From Sisyra terminalis (taxonomy: Eukaryota > Arthropoda > Insecta > Neuroptera > Sisyridae): a stretch of 64,000 bases of DNA. The stretch is from assembly GCA_958496175.1 (NCBI GenBank), contig OY292276.1, positions 53,271,080 through 53,335,079 of the forward strand. The letters run 5' to 3'. The translations under genes were made by a program, and so were the position numbers. Each line of letters starts with the position of its first letter. Positions within the stretch are counted from its first letter, which is position 1. Shown piece after piece: positions 49,501 to 56,895 of this stretch. Under the pieces are notes generated by a model, which was not told where the DNA came from, did not search any database, and saw only the letters and a list, made by a program, of their open reading frames with translations.

Positions 49501-52424
49501 TTCTTCATTGAATAGACTATACATTGACGTTGGTTTCATTAAAATTTAATAATTCTAATCGTCTTTTAAAGGTGAAAAAAACTTGATTATTGTATTTGCA
49601 CACTAAATTTGGAATAAAAATCATAATTCTATCGTTCAATACATCAATTCAAAATTTTTTGCCATTTTTTGCCAGGTCATTAACGACTTCTTTATTTATG
49701 ATTAAGAATTGATTTGAAAGTTGCGAAGTTCACGGAAAACCTCCAGTTAGCAATTGAATATCAAATTTTCTGCCAAAAAATATTTACTTCTTTAAAAATT
49801 TATTAATAATACCTAGTTGAAAAAACGTAAGAATATACTTTTGGTAAAATTTCAGATCCTTGGTGATAACAGTTTAATTCAAATTCTTAGAGGACAAGGA
49901 TCAAAATAATTGATTTTATTCGTGACATTTCGGCCCCTTTATTGAGCTTTCCTCGTTTTTTTCATACATAGATGTTCAATATAGTATTTTTCTGTACATA
50001 TTATAGAAGAACTGTTCCCTCTTACTATCTGGAATTAAAACACACTTTTTTGACTTGATTTTCTACTTTTTCGACGTACATTTAAATAGCAGTACATTAA
50101 GCTACAATGTTACTAAGCTACAATTTACTAAGAAAAAAATCAAGCAAATTTTCCCGTGCTTTTTACTTATACTTATCTGAGATATTCTGTAAAAAAATCA
50201 ACTACCTGAAGTATGAATAATGAATGAAATATTTTCTTATTTTTAGAGATCACAATCGGCTATTCATATAGGCGCAGAAATGGGCCATACCGATATTTGC
50301 CGACTATTATTAGCAGCCGGAGCTGATATTGAACAACGTGAACAAGCCGGAAAAACTCCTCTATATATTGCGGCTCGGGGGAGTTTTACAGCCATCGTTG
50401 ATATGATTATCAAAACGGCTCGCCTAGATTATCCTGCTCCTGTAAGTGAAAACATCAATCTTCATTTATCACTCACTACACTTAAAAACCATCTTTTATT
50501 TACACAAATAGAGAAACAGATAATAATTTCTGGTTAATTTGTACCTACATCAACTTCTCCACAAATGTTGGATACAATTTCTCGTTAATTTTCATTAGAG
50601 ATGTATGAAAGATTATATAGTGCATTATCCGGCATTTTAATTGAGAAGATTACAATCGATTATTTTGCTAAATATCATCAATAACCACATGGGAGAAATC
50701 TCTTTCACCTTCTGAAGTGCATCGTTTACCTTTCTACTGCAATTCGTATTAATTAAATGGGTTGGTCTCTCATTAGTTTGTAATGCTACCGACCTTTAAA
50801 TTACAAATCTTCTTTTACCTCCACGAACTTTATATAATATAATAATTAAATAAAAAAATATGACTTTTTAATTGACCAAAAAATGGTCATGCAAAACTAA
50901 TTAGTTTTTTCAAAAATTCAAATCGAAAATAAAGGTGCAATGTTTTCTCTATAATTTATCTAATTTATCAATTGGGTTCGGTTTGTGATTTTAGTCAAAC
51001 ATATGGCTAATTAACGATCGGGAAATAATATGCAAGGACAAACGAACATTAAAATTACGGAAATCGTTTTAATGGTACCGTTATTTTAAAAAAATGCAAA
51101 CAAGGTACAAGTAACAACGTTAATTTTATGTTTCTTATGATTTATTGGTCTTTTTTATACTAAACCGCCTATCAAATTACTCAAGTTTGATATTTTTTAT
51201 CTAAACTACTATTCAATTGCCAATTTTAGCAATTTATTTTATTGTCAAAGTGTTTTTTGAGCCGTTTTTATTTTGTAAGCAGATTTAAGACTGGAAACTT
51301 TTTTGAATTGACACTAAGGCTAAATGCATAACTAACATATGCTAATTTATGATTAGGATACATATATTGGTCAAATTATTTGTTAACTAAGGGTTCTAAA
51401 AGTTATTGCTGATGATCCAAGATTTAAAGAAGTATATAGTACCATACATCCATCGGGTAGTAATTACCTTCTACAAGGTGTTGAATATTGGTTTTCAAGA
51501 AACTAAAACACTTAGAAATGCAATCAAAATAATATTTTTTCGCTGACTTTGAACAGTTATATTGTGTATACAATTTATAGAATATATTAGGTCCAATTTA
51601 TGTAGTATAATTTAATATATTAATTAGGGTGACTTTTTTTTGACTTTTTTTTTTTGATCCCATCGTGAAATTTTGTTGGAAATACCAAAAAAAAAAATTC
51701 TCTGAAAGTTTGAGCCCTTAATATTAATTTTAAGTCCTCGACCAAGACGTGTAAAGATTTCCCGTTGAAAATACACGGAAACTCTGATTTTTTATTTTTA
51801 AATTTCTATATCTCAGCGGCATTTCATGGGATCGCTTTTACCGAAGATGGTTTTTTCTCAGAATTAAACGCTCTACAAAAGTGCATATTGCGACAAAGTC
51901 GTAACTCACACCGGTGAGGTAGTACGGGCCACTGAACCTGATTTTTCCATAAAATTCGCGTTTTTTTTTTGCATTTATCTCGTAAATAACAACAGCTATG
52001 GAAAAATTATAAATGAAAAACTTGTAGAGATTTGATTTCCTACAAAAAAGTTCCTGTAGACCAAATCGCGAAGATCAATATTAAACGAGATATTAAGCCT
52101 TGAATTTTATGGAAAAATCAAGTTCAGTGGCTCGTACTACCTCACCGGTGTGAGTTACGACTTTGTGGCAATGGGCACTTTTGTAGAGCGTTTAATTCTG
52201 AGAAAAACCATTTTCGGTAAAAGCGGTCCCATGAAATGCCGCTGAGATATAGAAATTTAAAAATAAAAAATCAAAGTTTCCGTGTATGTTCAATGGGAAA
52301 TCTTTATACGTCTTGGTCGAGGACTTAAAATTAATATTAAGGGCTCAAACTTTCATAGAATTTTTTTTTGGTATTTCCAACAAAATTTCACGATGGGACC
52401 AAAAAAAGTAAAAAAAAAATCACC

Positions 52425-52510
<86 letters not shown>

Positions 52511-53227
52511 TAAATATTTCTAATATCAGATTTACATTTTATACCAACCATAATTTCTCGTAAGTTATTAAAAAGGCTAGTTCCAAGTAACAAAATCATC
52601 TTGTAAACTTACATGAGACACAATAAAACTTTTCACGTATCTACCTGAATTTTCTTTTTCAATAATAATTTGTAAGTTTTCTTTAAGGAATGGTATTGTA
52701 TCTCTTGCACCCCTTTTTAATTAATTAAATTTGTTTAATTGCATTTTCTACCAACGTTGCGAAAGGAGGAATTGAACGGAGTTCTCAAAGATGTATCAAC
52801 CAAACCAATATTAAATACAAATCGAAAACGTTGGAAATCAGCAGATTGCGAATGTCAAGACAATTCCAAGCACGTACGAGGCGATAGCGATCGGTTGAAG
52901 GGACTTTTGTGGCGTTTATCATACAAACATTTAACCCCTGGCGAATGGAAACGTCTTGCCCTACATTGGGCATTTACCGAAGAGCAAATAAAAGCTATCG
53001 AACATCAATATACAGGTGAAACTTCATTTTCCCTCAGATTGAGTTCGTGTTTTTTCCCTAATTTGATATTAATACATTTTATATCTTATGTAATTTAGGA
53101 CCCACCAGCTACAAGGAACATGGATATCGAATGCTGCTTATTTGGTTGCATGGATTATCGGACGACGTAAATCCTATTAAAGAACTTTACGAGAGTTTGA
53201 CTGCTATCGATAAAAAATCTGTTGCTG
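25481..53227 (+). CDS. ANKDD1A: ANKDD1A-like ankyrin repeat and death domain protein (partial, 9 exons)
   Basis: Nine exons (25481-25579, 30609-30707, 30815-31018, 41310-41507, 42854-42952, 43276-43374, 50247-50441, 52766-53015, 53099-53227) join in frame to 1372 nt, about 457 residues. Residues 1-331 form ten ankyrin repeats with TPLHIAA-type helix starts and GADIE/GANPDL loops. A linker of about 50 residues follows, then a death domain starting near LLWRLSYKHL and running through EWKRLALHW, EEQIKAIEHQ and YRMLLIWLHG. That order and the death-domain wording match the animal ANKDD1A family, a putative cytoplasmic adaptor whose partners are poorly known. All visible introns are GT-AG; introns 1-7 are phase 0 and intron 8 is phase 1. 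Exon GC is clearly higher than in the introns. The 5' end lacks the initiator Met and the first ankyrin unit expected for the family. The 3' end stops in phase 1 before the usual basic tail. Family assignment is confident; strict orthology is inferred. Confidence 0.9.
25961..26003 (-). ncRNA. Hammerhead-like motif, left arm of intron 1 palindrome
   Basis: Inverse copy of 26130-26172, with the same core, stem II and stem III. Confidence 0.45.
26130..26172 (+). ncRNA. Hammerhead-like motif, right arm of intron 1 palindrome
   Basis: Stem I TCTC/GAGA, core CTGAAGA, one unpaired A, stem II GTTGG/CCAAC with a 9-nt loop, GAAA, stem III palindrome ACGT, cleavage nucleotide T. CTGAAGA satisfies the CTGANGA consensus. 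Confidence 0.45.
26250..27167. mobile_element. Long-inverted-repeat MITE, TAGGGTGG family copy 1
   Basis: 918 bp from TAGGGTGG to CCACCCTA with a perfect 8-bp duplication ATATACAT (26242-26249 and 27168-27175). The arms share tttgaattcctttgctccc, ttccaacttaatatt and a tctacaaaaaatagctctta block. It matches 55966-56887 throughout. hAT-like by duplication length; no coding capacity. Confidence 0.85.
27176..28414. other. No feature recognised
   Basis: AT-rich intronic DNA with chance open frames only. Confidence 0.55.
28646..28690 (+). ncRNA. Hammerhead-like motif in family A copy 2
   Basis: CTGAGGA core, unpaired A, GATTGC/GCAATC stem II with TTG loop, GAAA, ATACGTAT stem III, cleavage nucleotide T, short stem I GACCA/TGGGT with one mismatch. 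Confidence 0.45.
28830..29864. mobile_element. Long-inverted-repeat MITE, TAGACTGATTC family
   Basis: 1035 bp from TAGACTGATTCAA to TTGAATCAATCTA, inserted in the family A element with a perfect 8-bp duplication ATAAACAG (28822-28829, 29865-29872). The arms share attgttgggaatgacaaaa, gtgccgcatcgcaaatttcg and a gatctacaaaaaagg block. No coding sequence. Confidence 0.85.
29923..30608. other. End of intron 1, no feature recognised
   Basis: AT-rich intronic DNA up to the acceptor of exon b. Confidence 0.6.
30609..30707 (+). CDS. ANKDD1A: ANKDD1A-like exon b: one ankyrin repeat
   Basis: This is a 99-bp, phase 0/0 exon of 33 residues, starting YGMRPVLMAAWHGH and ending CVNAVNK, again exactly one repeat. 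The acceptor is tttgtttag and the donor gtaaat. It lies 5.0 kb after the previous exon, across an intron loaded with repeats, and only 107 bp before the next. Confidence 0.92.
30815..31018 (+). CDS. ANKDD1A: ANKDD1A-like exon c: two ankyrin repeats
   Basis: This 204-bp, phase 0/0 exon encodes 68 residues. The first repeat begins KQYTLLMCAARNN and carries a slightly longer loop (ETLEEIAIDAVD). The second begins LEGQTALFHAALGGH and ends ANPDLRNK. The longer loop matches the same position of the family, where a LEDVALD-like stretch occurs. The acceptor is ctttgcag and the donor gtacgt. Confidence 0.93.
31019..33006. other. Start of intron 3, no feature recognised
   Basis: AT-rich, with a poly-A run at about 31161-31180. 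A tcag followed by a cgtgcccgaaattcacg patch at 31935-31975 looks exon-like but does not fit the gene. Confidence 0.5.
33007..33961. mobile_element. Long-inverted-repeat MITE, GACTGGGCC family copy 1
   Basis: 955 bp, start GACTGGGCCAAAAAAATCG, end the inverse, with a perfect 8-bp duplication GTACATTA (32999-33006, 33962-33969). The arms share cgggaaggtttgagccctta, cggaaacggcg and tgctctacaaaaaaggtc. Confidence 0.8.
34767..35733. mobile_element. Short inverted-repeat element split by a 731-bp insertion
   Basis: The ends (cgtttattttgaaagtggcg and inverse) and interior match the uninterrupted copy at 40044-40292. The interruption at 34940-35670 can be removed exactly by comparison with that copy, leaving an element of about 0.24 kb. 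Confidence 0.75.
34940..35670. mobile_element. 731-bp inverted-repeat element with TA duplication
   Basis: Starts AGGGTGGATTACCGTCAG and ends with the inverse of GGGGTGGATCACCGTCAG. Removing it plus one TA restores the sequence found at 40044-40292, so the target duplication is TA. Right after the left end lies a hairpin made from the same terminal motif (34940-34995). The interior is GC-richer (ccccccccctctc, ggggaaagg). Tc1/mariner-type by TA duplication; no transposase. Confidence 0.8.
35734..37249. other. Intronic DNA, no feature recognised
   Basis: AT-rich, no coding or repeat signal identified. Confidence 0.55.
37250..37400 (+). other. GC-richer patch with an unrecognised short open frame
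   Basis: About 150 bp with far higher GC than its surroundings (accccc, gaggccgcaagg, gtggggttagg). One frame is open for about 45 codons (MRKVRFSSRMKLMHELKGL, then IECAVYPHEAARR), ending where the MITE copy at 37405 begins. I do not recognise the protein. It may be a captured or retrotransposed fragment; no splice signals fit the gene. Confidence 0.35.
37405..38316. mobile_element. GACTGGGCC-family MITE copy 2, left end lost
   Basis: Matches 33007-33961 from about gtcgggaaggtttaacctc onward and ends correctly in ggcccagtcta at 38316. The left terminal 60 bp or so is replaced by the GC-richer patch. Confidence 0.75.
38938..39556. mobile_element. Inverted-repeat element with 150-bp arms
   Basis: Left arm gataagtatagtgaatcgg through gtattaccgtttcttc; right arm is the inverse, from about 39415 to 39556. 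Total about 620 bp. No clear target duplication. Internal poly-A/T and no coding sequence. Confidence 0.65.
39650..39900. repeat. Diverged relative of the 13650-14235 element
   Basis: catatatgagttttataaca, then aatacaccgacaattcctg and gtgtgacgtcac, follow the order seen at 13680-13830. The coding exon part is not present. Confidence 0.5.
40044..40292. mobile_element. Uninterrupted copy of the 34767-35733 inverted-repeat element
   Basis: Ends cgtttattttgaaaatgag and inverse; inner segment atggttaaaaatgataag on the minus strand is the empty version of the insertion site used at 34940. Confidence 0.7.
40293..41309. other. End of intron 3, no feature recognised
   Basis: AT-rich intronic DNA to the acceptor of exon d. 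Confidence 0.6.
41310..41507 (+). CDS. ANKDD1A: ANKDD1A-like exon d: two ankyrin repeats
   Basis: This 198-bp, phase 0/0 exon encodes 66 residues, two exact 33-residue repeats: NDRTALHAACENGH to EARDQ, and AASTPLHIAAEQQQ to NPDLQNS. The acceptor is ccttttccag. The donor gtttgt is weaker than the others but keeps the frame. It follows a 10.3-kb intron. Confidence 0.93.
41646..42634 (+). mobile_element. Pogo/Tigger-like DNA transposon, internally deleted
   Basis: Terminal repeats AGGTATAGTCACCAAATTTC and the inverse ending GGTGACTCTACCT at 42634, flanked by TA on both sides. It is 989 bp and fills most of intron 4. The only coding remnant is a C-terminal cysteine-rich segment at 42149-42253. 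ATCGTCCCCGG-type motifs recur inside (42013, 42045, 42407). Confidence 0.7.
42149..42253 (+). pseudogene. Cysteine-rich zinc-finger-like tail of a pogo-type transposase
   Basis: The frame reads KWIGCTKCFQWMHEDCVENP, then about five residues, CSIC and a stop. The W-x2-C-x2-C-x2-W-x-H-x2-C ... F-x-C-x2-C spacing is the PHD-like finger found at the end of many insect pogo-type DDE transposases. It has no DDE domain, so it is a remnant. Confidence 0.65.
42854..42952 (+). CDS. ANKDD1A: ANKDD1A-like exon e: one ankyrin repeat
   Basis: This is a 99-bp, phase 0/0 exon, KGLTPLHIAARLGS to SLNIQCK. The acceptor is gcttttctag and the donor gtaagg. Most of the 1346-bp intron before it is a single pogo-like transposon remnant at 41646-42634. 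Confidence 0.92.
43276..43374 (+). CDS. ANKDD1A: ANKDD1A-like exon f: one ankyrin repeat
   Basis: This is a 99-bp, phase 0/0 exon, NGNTPLHVACLANS to DLNCLNN. The acceptor is ggttacag and the donor a consensus gtaagt. The open frame extends upstream of the acceptor by chance; the splice position is fixed by the 33-residue repeat register. Confidence 0.92.
43745..43928. mobile_element. Short 0.18-kb inverted-repeat element
   Basis: Starts caggctatacacgttccga and ends with the inverse (aacgtgaatggcctg). The interior is rich in ctagttgga/tccaactag. The duplicated segment at 47220-47345 lacks it, giving an approximate empty site. Confidence 0.6.
48988..49212. mobile_element. hAT MITE (CAGTGGTTCCTAACC type)
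   Basis: 225 bp, start CAGTGGTTCCTAACCTTTTT, end the inverse of CATTGTCTCCTAACCTGTGG. The flanks CCTTAGAG (48980-48987) and CGTTAGAG (49213-49220) form an 8-bp duplication with one mismatch. Inside are ccgcggaccccc and its inverse, as is classic for this hAT group. Confidence 0.85.
50247..50441 (+). CDS. ANKDD1A: ANKDD1A-like exon g: last two ankyrin repeats
   Basis: This is a 195-bp, phase 0/0 exon of 65 residues. One repeat runs RSQSAIHIGAEMGH to IEQREQ; the last runs AGKTPLYIAARGSF to the IVDMIIKTAR segment and ends DYPAP. The VDMIIK segment is typical of the end of the ANKDD1A repeat array. The acceptor is ttatttttag and the donor gtaagt. Confidence 0.92.
51537..51624 (-). mobile_element. 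Family A hammerhead retroelement, terminal fragment
   Basis: Matches the tail and outer arm of family A in inverse orientation (cgctgactttgaacagtta, tccaatttatgtagtataat) and stops where the MITE at 51625 begins. The inner part and ribozyme are gone. Confidence 0.7.
51625..52427. mobile_element. TAGGGTGA-family MITE copy 2
   Basis: 803 bp, TAGGGTGA to TCACCCTA, matching 11148-11956 throughout. The flanks ATATTAAT and ATATATAT could be a decayed 8-bp duplication, but low complexity makes this unclear. Confidence 0.8.
52428..52512. repeat. TA microsatellite
   Basis: About 85 bp of near-pure (TA)n directly abutting the MITE's right end, with a single G interruption. Confidence 0.95.
52766..53015 (+). 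CDS. ANKDD1A: ANKDD1A-like exon h: linker and first half of death domain
   Basis: This 250-bp exon, phase 0 in and phase 1 out, encodes a polar linker (EELNGVLKDVSTKP onward) and then the first half of the death domain: LLWRLSYKHLTPGEWKRLAL followed by HWAFTEEQIKAIEHQYT. The 5' limit is uncertain. An in-frame stop sits at 52736-52738, and the only phase-0 acceptor candidates after it are AG at 52764-52765 (used here) and AG at 52767-52768, which would remove one Glu. The donor is acag/gtgaaa. Confidence 0.88.
53099..53227 (+). CDS. ANKDD1A: ANKDD1A-like exon i: second half of death domain
   Basis: This 129-bp exon, phase 1 in and phase 1 out, completes a Gly codon and encodes PTSYKEHGYRMLLIWLHG followed by a segment ending AIDKKSVA. 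This is the most conserved part of the family. The intron before it is only 83 bp. The donor gtaagt is consensus, so at least one further exon with the basic C-terminal tail must follow. Confidence 0.92.
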
Positions 53228-53511
53228 GTAAGTTTGAACTTAATTAATTACACAATTTTGATCACAGTAGAAAATTATAAAAACGGTACATATAATAACT
53301 TCTTTCCCAAAAGAAATGGTAAAGGATTCAATCTGCAAAAGGTTTTGTGTGATTTTCCGGAAGTTGGAAAATAAAGTTTATTTTTATTTGGGTGCTCTAA
53401 ATCGGCTTAAGATTTTCGTTAAAAAATCTGTGCATGAGTATTTTAACGAGTGAAATAAGGGATCTGATTCCAAATTTAATGCATGAATAAAGCAATAAAT
53501 TATCCCTCATA

Positions 53512-55880
53512 TTAGGTGTACCGGAAAGTAATTTCGTTTTTAAACCTATAGCCATTCAATTGCCAATTATCTGCTTATAAGTTATTTCAAAGTGGTACTA
53601 AAGATATTTTATGATTAAAATGACTTTTTAACTTATAAAAAATTACATAAAATTGGTTATTCTGAAATTTATATTGAAATGATAAGACCAAAAAGCCGAA
53701 GGAATACAAATTCGGTATTGTATAATCTTCAAGTTTCAAAGGGTAGCAATGCATAGCTCTTACTAAAAACATTTCCAATGTTTATCTAAGTATATTAGAT
53801 GTTCATTAATGCCAAATGAATTTTTTTAAGTTCAAATTCGGTAATTTTCAGTTCTCTAATTGGTACTAACGAAGAATGGTAAAAAATTTAACTAATAAGA
53901 AGTTAAGGAAGGAAATGATGTCAAATGTGTGCCAGAAAATCAAGGAGCTGTCAAATAATCCTAATTATTTTTGACCGACCAACCAAATACCACAGAGAAA
54001 ATTTCTCCTTTCTTTCATTACAGAGAAAATTCTTTGCTATAATATGGTAATGTAAGACTCCTCTACAGAAGAAAAGCCCTGGAAAAAGCTAATAAAATAA
54101 GGGAGGAGGTGATATTCCTATACGCACTATAATTATTCAAAGTTTTTCCTTCGGAATTCTATTTATTTCAATCGTTGCAACATTTACTAAGTGATAAAAG
54201 TTTGACAGCTTAAGTGATGTTCAAAATGCATTTTTTTGATATTTCCCTTAGTAATCATTTGATTTTTACTAATTTGGTATTAAACATTTGCACTTTTAGA
54301 TGTCAAAACGTTGATACTATTGCAGCTGATTATATCATTGACTTAAAAGTTGTATAAAAATTTCGTATTCTAATTGTATGTTTAAAACAATTTAAGATAA
54401 GTGCTAAAATTGGATGATATAAATTTACGTTTTACCCGAATATTATTTAAACCAAATGTCCATCTATTTCAAGCCCTGTGGTCCATATAAGGAGTACCGG
54501 AAAATAATTTTGTTTTTTAATCTATAGTTACTCAATTGTCATTCATTTGCTTATGAGTTATTTCAAAGTAACATTAAAGACATTTTATGATTCGAATGAT
54601 TTATTAACTTTTAAAGAGGACAACACATTTTTTTATTCCGATATCTATATTGAAATGGTAAGACCAAGAACCTGAGGGAATAATAATTCGATATTATATA
54701 TTCTTCAAGTTTCATAGGGTAGCAACACATAGCTATTACTAAATACATCTTCAATGTTTATCTACGTGCATTAGATGTTCATTGATGTCAAATCAGTTTT
54801 TAAATTCAAATTCGTTAATTATCATTTCTTCAAGTGGTACCAACGAAGAATAACAAAAAATTTAACCAATAAGAAGTTAAGGAAATGGTGCCAAGTATAT
54901 GCCAGAAAGTCGAAGAGTTATCAAATAACCTTGATCAATATTGGTTGATCAACCAAATATCCGAAATTGTTCAAGAATTGTTAACAAAGAAAATTCTATG
55001 CTGCAAGACGGAAATGCAAGACTTCTCTGTAGAAAAAAAGCCCTGGAAAAAAACTATTAAATTAAGGGGGGAATAATATTGCCTACTAGATACTATAACT
55101 ACAAAATTTTCCAAATTATATATACAAATCCGTGTTATACTAGGTTTGAAATTCCTACAAAATTAGTTTAATTTTAGGAAATAGTTTACAAGACTATGTT
55201 CTATATTTTTTTATTTTTTAAAATAATCTTTCTTGTTCTTGTTTTAACATAATCTACAAGTTAAAATAAATTTTAACATTTATTGAAAAAGACTCGAATA
55301 ACACATATAGGTAATATAATTTCTCTTAAAGGTAATCATGTATTATATATAAGGTTTGTATAGCTTTCTTTATTATTCTTTTTTGTATAGTCTTCTCTTT
55401 CTTCTTCTTCCTTAATATGTTCATATTACGGAAAGCCGTATGTAGGTATATACTTTGTGCAAAAGAGGTTCAAAACATTTTCTTTTAACAATTTTCTTGA
55501 CGATCGAATTTAGTAATCGTTTTTTGTAATAGCTATGCTTAGCTACCCTGTGAAACTCGAAGAGCATACAATACCGAATTTGTATTCATAACTTTCCAAA
55601 ATTATTCCATCGGATTTCAATTTATTGCAATCGTTACAGCATTTACTAAGTGGTAGCAAAATTGAAATCTTTAGTGACATTCAAAATGCAATTTTTTGAT
55701 ATTTCCCTTAGTAATCAATTGATTTTTACGAATTTGGCTTTAAAAATATGCACTTTTAGATGTCAAAACTTTGATAGTATTGATGCTGATTAAATCATTG
55801 ATTTAAAATCAAAAGTTCTAAGACAATTCTATATATTAATTGTATATTAAAAAAATGAAATTACTTTCCGTTACACCTAA
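53512..55880. mobile_element. Mariner-like composite remnant 2
   Basis: Starts TTAGGTGTACCGGAAAGTAA and ends with the inverse TTACTTTCCGTTACACCTAA, about 2.4 kb. A third terminus-like sequence (ggagtaccggaaaataattt) at 54491 and a second run of the same internal segments show that it is two copies joined or nested. Fragments such as ARLFCRKKALEKANK and a related stretch at 55010-55050 look like transposase debris, with stops everywhere. Confidence 0.55.
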
Positions 55881-55965
55881 TATTTTCTATTTCAAATGAG
55901 ATCAATTTTGAAGAATATTCTATGATCAATAAAAAAAAACGTTTTAATCGATGTAGCCTGGTCAT

Positions 55966-56887
55966 TAGGATGGTCCTTAATAGGGATGATTTTGAATTTC
56001 TTTGCTCCCAGGGACTCAAATGCTTCAAAATTGATAAAATAAAAATTTCAGAAAATTTCAGCTCTTAATAATAACTTTAAGATAGTCCACTTTTCAACTT
56101 AAAATTCTCATGGAAATAACGTGGGAAAAATTTAATTTGTTCTTTAGAACTCCATAACTTAGCAACAAATAAATCGAAAATAACCAATAGCGTCATATTT
56201 ATTGTAAATATAACGCTCTACAAAAAAGAGCTCTTACAATTTTTCGCTAAATATTTTGGCTTAAGAGTTATTCAAGCTCAAAGTTTGATTATTATATAAT
56301 TATTAATATTATCAACTATAATTATTAAGTAAATAGGTACTTATTTTTACAAAATATATCAAATTTCTTATGCAAAATTGGTATTTATGATCAAAAACAA
56401 GCAAATACAATATTAATGTTGTAATTTTTCACAACGTAGCTGTAGTAGTTCATTTTTTGTATTTTACCATTGTCATAAGATTCAATATTAGCTGTGTAAC
56501 CAACTATACCATCTTTCCGTAGATCAGTTAAAAAATGCATTATATTTTCATTGACCTTAAGTGCAACATTCTTAAGCCAATAACTCTTAAGCCAATAGAT
56601 TTAGCGAAAAATCATAAGAGCTCTTTTTTGTAGAGCATTATATTTACAATAAGCATGACCGGATTAATTACTTTCAATTTAATTTTCGATGAGTTATGGA
56701 ATTCTAAAGAACAAATTAAATTTTTCCTACGTTATTTCCATAAGAAACTTAAGTTGGAAAGCGGACTATCTTAAAGTTAATATTAAGAGCCCAAATTTTT
56801 AGGGTTTTTTTTTTCTATCAATTTGGAAGCATTTGAGCCTCTGGGAGCAAAGAAATTCAAAAACATTCCCTATTTAGGACCACCCTA
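55966..56887. mobile_element. TAGGGTGG-family MITE copy 2
   Basis: 922 bp, TAGGATGG to CCACCCTA. The 8-bp duplication CTGGTCAT (55958-55965) and CTGGTTAT (56888-56895) has one mismatch. Same internal order as 26250-27167. Confidence 0.85.
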
Positions 56888-56895
56888 CTGGTTAT

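Larger units (their letters stand above)
43375..50246 (+). other. Intron 6 (6.9 kb)
   Basis: It contains a diverged internal duplication (43490-43990 against 47085-47360), a short inverted-repeat element (43745-43928), a hAT MITE (48988-49212) and a degenerate hammerhead-like trace on the minus strand near 49921-49958. In 44000-47080 and 47360-48980 I see only AT-rich repeat-like DNA with chance open frames. Confidence 0.8.
50442..52765 (+). other. Intron 7 (2.3 kb)
   Basis: The first 1.1 kb shows nothing recognisable. It is followed by a fragment of the hammerhead retroelement (51537-51624), the second copy of the TAGGGTGA fold-back MITE (51625-52427) and a TA microsatellite (52428-52512), then plain AT-rich DNA to the exon. 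Confidence 0.8.

Noticed and set aside
49921..49958. A further hammerhead-like trace on the minus strand (GAGGAAAGCTC ... GCCGAAATGTC)
   Set aside because: The CTGA part of the core is lost and stem II is short; it is at best a decayed relative, so it was not listed as a feature.
52739..52765. Upstream extension of the death-domain exon (HFLPTLRK)
   Set aside because: There is no AG acceptor between the in-frame stop at 52736-52738 and 52764, so these codons cannot be part of the spliced message unless the splice site is unusual.
54021..54052. Possible terminal ANKDD1A exon after a strong acceptor (ctttcattacag), reading EKILCYN to a stop
   Set aside because: It lies inside the mariner-like remnant, and the same sequence recurs without the acceptor at about 54985-55010, so it is transposon debris.
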